Positions 1 through 9,765 of a DNA stretch of 64,000 bases are shown piece by piece (the stretch's first letter is position 1; every line of letters starts with the position of its first letter). The notes under the pieces are model-generated. The model was not told the origin of the DNA. It made no database searches and saw nothing but the letters and a program-made list of their open reading frames with translations. Made by a program: the position numbers and the translations under genes. Source of the stretch: Corythucha ciliata (Eukaryota > Arthropoda > Insecta > Hemiptera > Tingidae); contig CM075939.1 in assembly GCA_038030265.1 (NCBI GenBank), forward strand, positions 5,623,253 through 5,687,252, read 5' to 3'.

Positions 1-1
1 C

Positions 2-2692
2 AAATCTCCGATTTCAACGTTCGGTTATCTCAAACTCCGACCTGATTTTGGTCTTCGTCGCGACTTCACGTGGTCATTCATCATCGCCGACGTTGAAGTC
101 CCTATCATTGGCTCGGATTTTTTGGCCCACTTTTCTCTCCTCCCGGATTACACGAACAACCGTCTCATCGACTCAGTCACAGGCCTTTTCACGCCTTGCA
201 TCACGTGCTCTACAAGTCAATCTAGTGTCAAAGCTCTCACCAACTTACTGTCGGAACATTCACCCTTCCAAGACGTATTATCCCAATATCCCCAACTCTT
301 CCGCCCACCAGGAACCCATCGCGTCGTTCGCCACGTCAGACACATTCACGACTTTTCTCACCGCCTCCGAGGAAGCACCATGTTTTCTGTGATCGACCTC
401 GTCAAAGCATACATGCAAATACCCGTCAATCCACCTGACATCCCGAAAACAGCCATCACGACGCCGTTCGGGCTCTTCGAGTTTCCGTTCATGAGCTTCG
501 GGCTCCGAAACGCAGGGCAGACGTTCCAACGCTTCATCGACGAAGTTCATCATGGACTTGAATTCTGCTACCCCTATATCGACGACATCCTAATTTTCTC
601 ACCCGATGCTTCCACACACTGCACACATCTTCGCGCTGTTTTCGAACGCCTCGCAGAACACGGTATCACCGTCAACGCCAACAAAAGCATCCTCGGTGCA
701 TCGAAAATAAATTTCCTCGGTTACGAAGTCTCAGCTGATGGAACTCGACTACCACCAGAACGCGTCGCAGCCCTCCAAAACATCAGCCCTCCCACGTCTG
801 CTAAAAGCCTTCGCCGCTTTCTCGGCATGCTAAATTTTTACCGGCGTTTCCTCCCACCTGCGGCGGATTTCCAAGCCCCACTTCATTTTGCCCTTCATGG
901 TCTACGCGGTAACCAGTCAATCGTCTGGACACCGGAACTGAAACACAGTTTCCAAAAATGTAAAGAACACCTTGCACAAGTCACCCTTCTTGCTCATCCT
1001 GACTCTCAAGCTCGTCTCGGACTCTTCACCGATGCCTCTCAAACCGCCGTGGGAGCGTGCCTGCAACAACAAGTAGCTAATGAATGGCAGTCACTAGCGT
1101 TCTTCTCTCGGAAGCTAACTCAGCGACATAAAGAATGGCCAGTATTCTATAGAGAGCTTCATGCAGTTCACTCGGCCATTCAGCACTTCCGTCACGTCCT
1201 CGAAGCACAAACATTCACGGTTTACACAGACCACAAGCCCCAAACTTTCGCTTTTAGCCAACGCAAGGACAAACTTCCTCCCGTTCAACTTAATCAGCTG
1301 TCGTTCATCTCTCAGTTCACGACCGACATTCTGCACGTCAGTGGCTCTGCAAACATTGTCGCCGATGCACTATCTCGCGTCGATTCCGTCACCACTGCTT
1401 TAACCTCACCTGTCGATCTCACGAAGCTAGCTCAAGCACAACTAGAAGATCATGAACTGCAAAACCTCATCACGAGTGATTTATCTCTCCACCTAAAAAG
1501 AATGAAAATTCCTGGAACCGACGTGACTCTAGTATGTGACGCATCGACCCCCAACCTTTGTCCTTACGTCCCGGAACCCTTTCGTCGCCAGATATTCGAC
1601 TCCCTTCACAACCTGAGCCATCCCGGCGTCAAAGCTTCCACTCACCTCGTGTCCGAACGTTTCGTATGGCCTCGAATACGTCGTAATTGTCGTTCTTGGT
1701 CACAGTCGTGCGTTTCCTGCCAACGAGCCAAAGTATCTCGACACGTATATGCTCCTATCAACTCCTTCCCCACACCGTCATCACGCTTCGACCACATACA
1801 CGTTGACATCATTGGACCCCTACCTCCCGCCGGCCTATACCGCTACTGTCTTACAGTCATCGACCGATTCACTCGTTGGCCTGAAGTCTGGCCACTCGAG
1901 ACCGCCACTGCAGCCATCGTTGCCGAAGCCCTCTTAAATTGCTGGATCTCCCGCTTTGGAACTCCTCTTCGGATTACCACAGATCAAGGGCGCCAATTCG
2001 AATCCGCACTTTTCCGCGCTCTCGGATCAACGCTCGGCACGCTACGCTGTAGAACAACTAGCTATCATCCTCAGGCTAATGGATTAGTCGAACGTTTCCA
2101 CCGTCAACTCAAAGCCGCCCTTATGTGTCATCCCGAGATGAATTGGCTACAGGCACTTCCCATCGTCCTCCTCGGCCTCAGTAGCGTTTTTCGGGAAGAC
2201 CTCAAAGCCTCGTCTGCAGAATTGACATACGGACAACCACTTCGCCTACCCGGAGATCTGCTAGATTCTCGACTGGACATTCAACTCGAACTCGACCCAT
2301 CCAACTTCGTTACTCGTCTCCGTCGTCAAATGGAAACCCTCCGACCCACCTCCGCATCGAACCAATCAAACAAAAAACCGTTTGTTTTCCAAGACCTGTC
2401 AACATGTTCTCATGTCTTTCTTCGCAACGACACGCATCGTCCAGCTCTTCAGCCACCATACACTGGACCCTACCCTGTTCTGAAACGAACCCCGAAGTCT
2501 TTCACCCTACTCATCAACGGAACAAACACTAACGTCAGCATAGACCGGCTCAAACCAGCATACGTCATGCCCGAAACTCCCTCTGTCACATCATTGAATT
2601 CCGCCGGGAAGCCCAACCTCACTCCTTCGACTCGTTCAGACCGTCACGTTCACTTCGAGCATGATGGACTTCCAGTCTCCGTGGGGGGCTAG
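2..2692 (+). CDS. Ty3/gypsy Pol, 5'-cut by window edge
   Basis: Polyprotein of a Ty3/gypsy LTR retrotransposon, open from the first base of the window to a TAG at 2690 (897 codons). In order: C-terminal end of the aspartic protease ([11 protein letters not shown], about 95-130), reverse transcriptase palm with YIDD at 574-585, RNase H with FTDAS near 1025 and YTDHKP near 1223, integrase with an H-C-C zinc finger (about 1610-1730) and an intact D-D-E core (HVDIIGP near 1798, TTDQG near 1978, LVERFH near 2084). The conserved RT N-terminal fingers, normally lying between the protease linker and the FSVIDL motif (about 380), are missing: HVRH runs directly into the HIHDFSHRL motif near 335-360. 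The reading frame stays open, so this is an in-frame internal deletion. The RT is therefore very unlikely to work alone, although the integrase looks complete. Confidence 0.93.
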   Translation, partial: KSPISTFGYLKLRPDFGLRRDFTWSFIIADVEVPIIGSDFLAHFSLLPDYTNNRLIDSVTGLFTPCITCSTSQSSVKALTNLLSEHSPFQDVLSQYPQLFRPPGTHRVVRHVRHIHDFSHRLRGSTMFSVIDLVKAYMQIPVNPPDIPKTAITTPFGLFEFPFMSFGLRNAGQTFQRFIDEVHHGLEFCYPYIDDILIFSPDASTHCTHLRAVFERLAEHGITVNANKSILGASKINFLGYEVSADGTRLPPERVAALQNISPPTSAKSLRRFLGMLNFYRRFLPPAADFQAPLHFALHGLRGNQSIVWTPELKHSFQKCKEHLAQVTLLAHPDSQARLGLFTDASQTAVGACLQQQVANEWQSLAFFSRKLTQRHKEWPVFYRELHAVHSAIQHFRHVLEAQTFTVYTDHKPQTFAFSQRKDKLPPVQLNQLSFISQFTTDILHVSGSANIVADALSRVDSVTTALTSPVDLTKLAQAQLEDHELQNLITSDLSLHLKRMKIPGTDVTLVCDASTPNLCPYVPEPFRRQIFDSLHNLSHPGVKASTHLVSERFVWPRIRRNCRSWSQSCVSCQRAKVSRHVYAPINSFPTPSSRFDHIHVDIIGPLPPAGLYRYCLTVIDRFTRWPEVWPLETATAAIVAEALLNCWISRFGTPLRITTDQGRQFESALFRALGSTLGTLRCRTTSYHPQANGLVERFHRQLKAALMCHPEMNWLQALPIVLLGLSSVFREDLKASSAELTYGQPLRLPGDLLDSRLDIQLELDPSNFVTRLRRQMETLRPTSASNQSNKKPFVFQDLSTCSHVFLRNDTHRPALQPPYTGPYPVLKRTPKSFTLLINGTNTNVSIDRLKPAYVMPETPSVTSLNSAGKPNLTPSTRSDRHVHFEHDGLPVSVGG

Positions 2693-2880
2693 TGTGGCGG
2701 CAAAGCATCCTCGTCATTTTTTATTTATTTTTTGTGACAATGTAAAAAAGTCCAATTTTTAGTTTAGTTGATTTCGGAAGAAATAAAAAAAGTTATTTTG
2801 CTTAACCTTGTCTTCAACACGATCAATGTGGTCGAAGACCCTTTAAGTTCATGAAGAATACGAAGAAGAAGTAGAAAAAA
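2681..2880 (+). repeat. polypurine tract and 3' LTR start of the gypsy element
   Basis: A purine-rich run (GTGGGGGG, 2681-2688) overlaps the pol stop codon and is followed at 2693 by TGTGGCGG, a good TG-type LTR start. An AATAAA lies near 2781. The 3' LTR end was not pinned down, because no second LTR is in the window to compare with; the end given is approximate. Confidence 0.4.
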
Positions 2881-2946
2881 ACGCAAATTCTCGGCCTGGC
2901 AAATTCTCTAAAATCTGTTTGCTATAATTTCGTTCAAGATAGAACA

Positions 2947-4085
2947 ATGTCATTGAACGTAAATATCGATGGCCTCCCACTTTTCGACAGTTCCAAGATT
3001 GAATTCTGGCCAATACTTTTCAATATTTTTGAAATGCCGGAAGTTGCACCCATGGTTATAGGAATTTATTGAGGGAAAACGAAGAGCAGCAATTTGAAGC
3101 CATTTCTATCACAATTCGAAGTAAACTCAACAAAAATCACAGTATTCCTTCGCTGCTTCATTTGTGACTCACCAGCTCGTGCTTACGTAAAAGGTTCGTC
3201 TTTCTCGAAACTTTCAACTCTTCTGATCTGTCTTGAATCCTTATTGCTTTGTCAATCCTCTGTCGGTTATCATGGTCATTTTCTTTACCAAAAGCCCATT
3301 ATAAGAAATCCTTGATATGCGCTTGCTATACGCTTGTATAATTCAATCACGAAGGTATTTAAGTGAATAACCTTGTGATTTTTGTTTTCCAACAGGTACA
3401 GCATATTTTAATAGCAAATCAGGTTGCCAAAAATGTATGACGATTGGGGAATACAGCCACTGTCACACGACAGTGTTTCCCAGGACTGATTGTGACAAAC
3501 GGAGTAACACGTTATTTCGGGAGAAAATGTACGGCAATAATCACCAAAACGATTCTCCACTAATGAAATTGAACATTGACATGATCGAGCAATTTCCCGT
3601 CGGAGATTCCTTGCATTCGCTTGACTTAGGAATTATGAAACGCCTATTATTGGGCTGGCGTGACGGATCCTTTCTCTACATAGATACCAAATGGCCATCA
3701 AATACAACAAAGGTGGTTTCTGAATATTTAAGTCACTGCAAGATGCCGGAGGAATTTCGAGCTGTCGTTTTGGAAAGGGACGGAATACAGAACATTTTTA
3801 CACTATTTGGGGATAGTTGCCCTGAAAAATCACCTTACAGAGGAAGCCTACGAGCACTTTTTACTTTTATTCTGTGCAGTGAAAATATGCAGCTCGCAGA
3901 AATACTTTTACATGTTGCCTGTTGAACGGAAACTCTTTCTTCAGTATATTGAAATTTTTGGAGAAATATACGGCGAGGACTACATCACTAGCAATGTGCA
4001 CAACTTAGCACATCTCGTAGATGAAGTAGAACGCTTTGGAGAGCTTCAGACATTCAGTGCTTACCAGAGGCGGCTCGTCCACTAG
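2947..4085 (+). pseudogene. CACTA/EnSpm-like transposase, broken
   Basis: Relic of a transposase of the kind annotated in insects as 'transposase domain-containing protein', probably CACTA/EnSpm-like. Exon 1 runs from about 2947 (NIDGLPLFDSSKIEFWPIL) to 3193, a GT-AG intron occupies 3194-3395, and exon 2 starts at 3396 with a Cys-x2-Cys stretch (GCQKC). Joining the exons restores the phase exactly at a KGT junction. The core DSPLMKLNIDMIEQFPVGD and LHSLDLGIMKRLLLGW are at about 3556-3660. Two lesions are visible: a TGA at about 3070 in exon 1, and a frameshift near 3815, after which the next frame continues with LTEEAYEHFLLL and NVHNLAHLVDEVERFGEL. The protein breaks off at 4071-4085, where unrelated sequence with a hAT-like end begins. 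The family assignment rests on motif recognition only. Confidence 0.65.
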
Positions 4086-5133
4086 GGCATTTGGGCACAC
4101 GCCCCACCAAAAATTGGACCCAAAAAATATGCAAAAAAACGAAGAAAAAAAGGCAAAATGACTTCAGAAAAATTATAAATTCCAGCATTCTGTAATTTTT
4201 CTTGATTCTTGAGCAACTGCTCAACTTTAGCCTCCAGGTGTGACAATTTGTTAACAACAACCATCAACAGAGAAGATGAGGAAACAGCATCATCCCTCTC
4301 GGGCTCATTCTCTTTTTTTTCTCTCTTGCTTCAGTACTAGTGTCCACACGAACATTGTCATTTGATTCATCAATTTCATGGTTTTGGTCAAAAATAATTG
4401 CAATTTGATCGAGTTGATAGGCCGTCCATATTGATGCGTCCCGTGTATTGCTGACCGATTCGCCTAGTTCTGAAGCTTGAAATAGCTGGTCATTGGTAAT
4501 TGGCGAGATTGAGAGTGAGGAAGGAGTTACAAGAGGCATTGCTTCTCGTGTTGACGGTGCTTGGGTGCTTCCTTTGGGGGGGGGGGGGTGAAGGACGGTA
4601 AAACCGGCTTTGCACTGTCGAGTACTCGTGGCACGTCTTCAGGAACTGGCAAGGTCACTGAGGGCGGGGAACGACGCTTGAAAGGTGTCGCAAGGAACTG
4701 AAAATGCCAAGTACATTATGTAGTCTAGTTCCAACAAGTAATATAAGAGCTTACTTCATTAAAATCGTTCCTCGAGTTCAACTGCTTGTTAGGCCGCCTT
4801 CATTTCGGGCGACGAATGTTGAAGTGATTTGATGCAGTTGCTGGCTGTTGATCAGTGCTTTCAGAGGTGTCACTTTCTTCTTCCATTCTTCGCAACTCTT
4901 GGGCTGCGTCCATGTACGAAGCAATTTCTGCTCGCTTCAGCACGCATGGGTACTGGATCCACCCTTCTTCTGGATTTCCAGGATTGTTGAAGACGTTTAT
5001 TTTCGATCCATTTAGGTGGCCAAGAAAGAACCCCATTTTTTCCCCAGTGGGATGGAACTGCCGTAATCCTTAGTTCCCCCTTTTCGATCGTTTGGACTAT
5101 CTTGAACGTCAGTTTTTCCTTAGCTTCATTCAT
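4082..5133 (-). pseudogene. transposon accessory ORF relic, coiled-coil type
   Basis: Minus-strand coding relic lying tail to tail with the transposase. A possible acceptor (CAG before ATG at 5133) starts an exon reading AKEKLTFKIVQTIEKGELRI; a frameshift near 5040 leads to GFFLGHLNGSKINVF and a Tyr-Pro-Cys segment ending in an acidic Ser/Glu stretch. After an in-frame stop near 4800 the frame continues to a good donor (GTAAGC, 4754-4749). A second exon from 4697 carries Pro-rich sequence, but a 13-base C homopolymer (4576-4588 on +) throws the frame. Near 4255-4180 it ends in a short coiled coil (VNKLSHLEAKVEQLLKNQEK). The layout resembles small proteins found next to CACTA-like transposases in insect genomes (some carry DUF4806); this is inference, and no conserved domain was confirmed. 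Confidence 0.45.
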
Positions 5134-5344
5134 CTGTGACAGAAAAATCAACAATTAAAAAAAAAGTGTTATAATAATTTTTCGCAAAACTACCTATTGT
5201 ATGACGAGAGGTACTCTTTTCGGGGAAAAAAATCAAACTCGCATTTATAAGTTCCTTATTTTAAAAAATATTCATACATTTTAAGAAAAGGGGCTCCCAG
5301 GCTTCATCTAAATGGATTTGAGATGTCTGCACCTGGCGTCTGAA

Positions 5345-5535
5345 CGTTAATGGGATTTTTTATGTGTTTCCTCGACCCCATCCAATCATACCACGCCTAC
5401 TCGGCATTACCTAAATTATCGCCGTAATTCTGCACCAATCCTGGATTGCAAAGCCTCATGTAAAAAGTATAGATCATACCTGCATGCAGAATTCCCTGGA
5501 GATTTAAATTGGGATTGGTGCAGAAATACAGCGAC
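5345..5535. repeat. MITE family 1 copy, shortened
   Basis: Palindromic dispersed repeat with inward-facing arms: GCACCAATCCTGG near 5433 and its partner GGGATTGGTGCAG near 5512. Related copies are at 19,907-20,312, 26,996-27,388, 38,988-39,060 and 42,610-42,737. This copy lacks most of the central spacer and part of the right arm. Confidence 0.6.
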
Positions 5536-5540
5536 AGTGA

Positions 5541-5979
5541 GGCAAGTTTTTGTGAAATTTGCCAAACCTGGATGGCATTTCAAGATTCGCTATCATGCAA
5601 TCAAGTTACGGCTAAACTGCCTAAAATATGTACAAATCTCCACAATCTGACTGGTTACTGGAAAAGTGCGACTACTTTCAGGGACAACTGGACCAATTCT
5701 CACTGAAAAATGTCTGCTCTTTTCGGTAGTGCCCTGAGATTTAATGTACGTGTAACTGTTCTCGACTTATAAGCGCTGAATCCAATAAAATTAACGTCAT
5801 GGCTAAAAATACTAAAATGTCGATTATCCCGAAAACGGTTGGAAATCGGACCTATGTTTATATGGACATTTTTGGTTCATTTTGGACCTAGAAAAACCCC
5901 CTGCATTATTGCCGTCGACTTACCAAACACCCTGTATACATAAAACCTCTATTGGTAACCTCTAAGGCCTTTTCCTAAT
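5541..5979. other. unassigned spacer
   Basis: No supported gene or repeat boundary was seen here. Short open frames have no recognisable motif. Confidence 0.5.
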
Positions 5980-6800
5980 TTTAGCCATGGCCTTTTCCAT
6001 ATATTGTAAGCAAATTACCGCTATTTCCACAGTCTATCCGTTAAACAGCGCTTATGCCAAGTTTAAACTGCGAATTTCTCCATTTTAGCCGCGAATGAGT
6101 GCTTTTTGTCAACTTTAACAGCAAATTAGCGCTTTTCGCCGCCAATTAGCAACTGATTAGCGGGGTAATCCCCCCCCCCCACCATAAAGACATAAATATG
6201 CGCTTTTCCCCAACTTTAGCAGCAAAGTAGATTTGGTATCCTGTGAATCAGCGATGTTTGATCAACTTTCCTCGAGTTGGCGTTTTCCACAATTTTAGCT
6301 GCAAATTAGCGATTTTTTCTAGCGGTTTACCCAGTATGAGCTGAAAATTACTCAATTTTAGCCGTAGAATTCTCGAAATGTTTACCACAAATTAGCATTT
6401 TTTGTTCACCGCAACCATACACTGCGGAATAGCGATTTCGTCTCAGTTTTAGCCGCGAATTTGCGAGTTTTTCACTCATAGCCATAAATTAGCGCTTTTT
6501 CTCAATTTTAGCCTCGAAGTCTCCCGAGGAAGCCGCGAATTAACGTATTTCCAATTTTTGACGCAAATTTAAATTTGGCTTTTTCGTAATTTTAGCAATG
6601 CAGTAGCTATTTCTAGCCCGTGTATTAGCGATTTTTGTTCATTTTAGCCACGAATTGGCGTTTTCCGATATTTTTACTGCAAAACGGCAATTCTTCCATT
6701 TTTGACAGTGAATTAGCACTTTTTGTTTCAATTTGGGCTGAAAATTAACTTTTCTCTTTATTCTAGCCAGAATAATTACTGATTTTCTCTAGATTAGCCG
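5980..6800 (+). repeat. degenerate ~30-bp minisatellite, class A
   Basis: Roughly 27 diverged units of about 30 bp. The core is close to AATTTTAGCCGCGAATTAGC followed by a T-rich spacer (GTTTTTCTC). Units vary by substitutions and small indels, so no unit is perfect. The array resumes at about 13,043 after the non-LTR element, which suggests that the element landed inside one array. Confidence 0.85.
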
Positions 6801-7429
6801 CAAATTCAGTTGCTCTTTAGCCTTCAACGAGTGAATGTCTTTAGAGTGCCTACGTTTATTTTGTTGTGTTTGAAGGAGGAAGGATTTATTGAACTATGGA
6901 CTTGTGCTCTAAATGCCACACCTGCCTGGGTGAAGGAGTTTTCTTTTCGTGTACGGGATGTTCCGGTAAGTTTCATCCTTTGTGTGTTAATAAGAACGAA
7001 GCGTATTATAAAAAAATGTCGGCTGATTATAAAGCGAAGTGGAAGTGTCCAGAATGTAAAAATCAGCCACTCGCTGAGGTTGCGAACTCTGCGGTTCCAC
7101 TTACTCATGAAGAGATGAGGGAGCTCTTCAATATGGTAAAATGCATAAAAAGCGAAATTGATTCGGTTGGGGGCTTAAAAACTCTGTTAGATGATGTCAA
7201 AGAGTTAAAAAAAAGTGTCATCTTTATGAGTGATAAGTTTGACTCGTTTGAGAGCGATGTTAAAAAAGTGAAGGAGTGTTTGCGGGACTTTGAACTGAAG
7301 ACTGTTTCGAATGAAAAAAAAGTGTCGGAACTCCAAAAAAGAGTCGATTTCCTCGAGCAACAGGCTTTAAAGAAAAATTTAGAAATAAAAGGGATACCGG
7401 TAACAGCGAATGAGTCATGCGATTCAATA

Positions 7430-9308
7430 AGGAACTTCCATGGGTCGAAAAATTGGATAAAAATTTATTGCTGACTGACAATTAGTACCTGAAAATGAGT
7501 TCTTTTGAGTTAAATTATTTTTAAAAATAGCCACTAATTAACAAATTAGCAATAAAAAATTGTTATTTTTTATGCCCTCGAAAACGCCTTCTGATTGGTT
7601 GAAGACCGGTGACGCAATTGGCCGCAGTCACACGGGCGACCCGTCTCCCACATCCCCTACTTGTACACGCTTTTCGACGCTGTATGCATTATTATTCGGA
7701 TACTTATGTTTAACGTGAAACACAAAATAATGTTAATGTTTCACAAGCAAATGCTGCGAGCTCCTATTTATGAAATTGCTTTGTGAGGCAAGTACGCAAC
7801 CTAGCAATAACCTACCTCTCACGCTTCTTGATTGGGTTGATTTCCATAGCGGTTTTTTCTGCTTGAGTTGTTCCGGAGTTACGATTTGTCCTGATTTCCC
7901 AGTTGTACTTTCTTGTGACTATTTTCTTTGGGTCTCAATTCCTGTCTCATTTCAATCGTTGTTTTCAGAACGCCGATCTTTCGCTCAATTTCCTCGACAC
8001 CTTCATACCTAAGGCGAGTCCTGGAAGAGCTGTTTTCCTCGACTTTCCTTCAATCCTTCTGCGAGATGTTGAGAATTTTTTTCTTGATATCCGATAGTAA
8101 TTTCCCACTCGTTTCACGCAGTACTACTTGGTACTCTTATGGATCAAAGGTAAAAGTAAATAAGACTGAATCACCAGAAGAATTCCAATCTACATTCAAT
8201 GATTAGAACAATGTTAAACTTGCCTATCCAATTTTACGCCTTTGCATTCCACACCAAAATCTATGTTGTCCTTAATGAATGAACTTACTGCAAAAGCAGA
8301 AAGACACGGAAGATTCTGTGTGGAGGCCTTCTCGAATCCCTCACGCGGCTGCATTTTCTGGTAATATATTACCCACAATCCCCGACGGCACAAAACAAAA
8401 TAGGTACCCTAAAAACACTACACAAAACGCTACCTATACACTATAAATAATTGTTAATAAACAAATAGAACGAATGGGTAAACTGAAAACTGCTCAAATG
8501 TGCCACGGTAAATCTCACGCTTTGTTATCAACGTTTTCAACTTTGTGATAGTGTTCGCTTCACATAAAACTAAGGAACCTTTAAAGACGAGTAGACGCAT
8601 ACGGCGCCATGTTCGTTCTTATCAGTTTAATAAGATAGGTTGGGGGTGGTTTGTTGACATTCACAAAACATGAACAAAAGGTGGATTTTAGAAGGCTGAT
8701 AATTGATAAGAACGAACATGGCGTCTGTGATTTTACCTGTCTGATTATAGGTTCTCTAATAAAACTAGTAAAACTAGAGAACCTATAATCAGACAGGTAA
8801 AATCACAGACGCCATGTTCGCTGTTATCAATTATCAGTCAGTAAAATCCACCTTTTGGTGATGTTTTACGGATGTCAACAAACCACCCCCAACCATTCTT
8901 ATTAAACTGATAAGAACGAACATGGCGCCGTATGCGTCTACTCGTCTTTAAAGGTTCCTTAGTAAAACCTCAGATTAACTTCGATATTAGGTACCTGATT
9001 GAAATCTATGACCACAGGCTATCTCAGCTGAATTTTAAATATAAAATACCCCCAAAAATTGAAGGATCATTTCCTTTATGCATCAGTAATACGGAGGATT
9101 ACATTTCATAGAGCGTCCTGTGACGTCATGATGAATACAAGTTGGCCCCTGGTCAGGGGGGTGGTTGGGGGGGCCATTTAAAAATCCAAAGTTTTAAAAA
9201 ATCCTTAAAATTCAATGTTTCAGTTTTTGGGAATAAAACTTACTGCAATATATTTAGAATTCAATATTTAAAATAAAAAAAAATCTTCCGAAAAATGTGC
9301 AAGTTCCT
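7430..9308. mobile_element. 1.88-kb insertion with short inverted ends in ORF1
   Basis: Sequence foreign to ORF1, bounded by inverted ends AGGAACTT (7430) and AAGTTCCT (9301-9308) flanked by TA on both sides (7428-7429 and 9309-9310). The match extends outward to CAATAAGGAACTT. Removing the insert and one TA leaves the two ORF1 halves one base out of frame, so one base was lost or the boundary is off by one. No transposase is seen inside, so this would be a non-autonomous element, possibly composite, since it contains the separate 8569-8963 palindrome. Confidence 0.6.
8569..8963. repeat. 395-bp palindrome with a palindromic substructure
   Basis: Near-perfect inverted repeat: ACTAAGGAACCTTTAAAG at 8569 is mirrored by CTTTAAAGGTTCCTTAGT ending at 8963. 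The arms are about 190 bp and the centre is near 8766 (AATAAAACTAGTAAAACT). Each arm is itself an imperfect inverted repeat, so the motif GCCATGTTCGTTCTTATCA or its complement appears four times, at about 8607, 8710, 8812 and 8910, with small changes (the third reads GTTCGCTG). It looks like two copies of a ~190-bp foldback MITE placed head to head. Confidence 0.88.
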
Positions 9309-9765
9309 TATTGTCGGAGACGTACTTAAAGCGTTGAAAGTGGAAGCCACGGTCTGTGATGCTTTCCGAACAGGAGTTGCTGACGCTAATTTAAAACGCG
9401 AGAGACGTATTCTTGTCAAGTTTGCAACTGAGAAGGACAAGATAAAAGTTGTTGGTGAAGCGAAAAAGTTAAAAGCAAACGACCTAATTCCTTCTTGGCC
9501 GGACACTCCGATTTACATCAATGACCATTTGACCCCGACCGTGGTGAATCGGCTGTATAAAACAAAGTATTCGCGCGCGAAAATGGTTTTAAGTTTGTCT
9601 GGTGCCGGAACTTTAAAGTTTTTCTGCGTAAAGACACTGACTCTAAAAGGCTTCTTATTTCTAGGGAGGAGGATCTTGCTGTTCTTAAATAGTCTGTTGT
9701 TCCCTTATTTTGTTAATTTGCTTTATCTAGTGTAATTAGTCGATTAATTTTTGTCCCCTTTTGTT

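Larger units (their letters stand above)
6896..9692 (+). pseudogene. non-LTR retrotransposon ORF1 (PHD finger), interrupted
   Basis: ORF1 of a CR1/jockey-like non-LTR element. The N-terminal part (6896-7429) has a PHD-type zinc finger with Cys/His spacing visible from CSKC to CPEC, then a predicted coiled coil rich in Lys/Glu/Leu (about 7140-7380), as usual for an RNA-binding, self-associating ORF1 protein. The frame is cut at about 7429 by a 1.9-kb insertion. It resumes at about 9311 with GDVLKALKVEATVCDAFRTG and a basic C-terminal domain including IYINDHLTP. A further one-base shift near 9584 separates this from the natural C terminus, which reads on to a TAG at 9690-9692. ORF2 begins 73 bases downstream. 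The PHD call is firm; clade placement is inferred. Confidence 0.82.

Noticed and set aside
2693..2880. Precise 3' LTR end and target duplication for the gypsy copy
   Set aside because: The 5' LTR lies outside the window, so the end cannot be defined by comparison.
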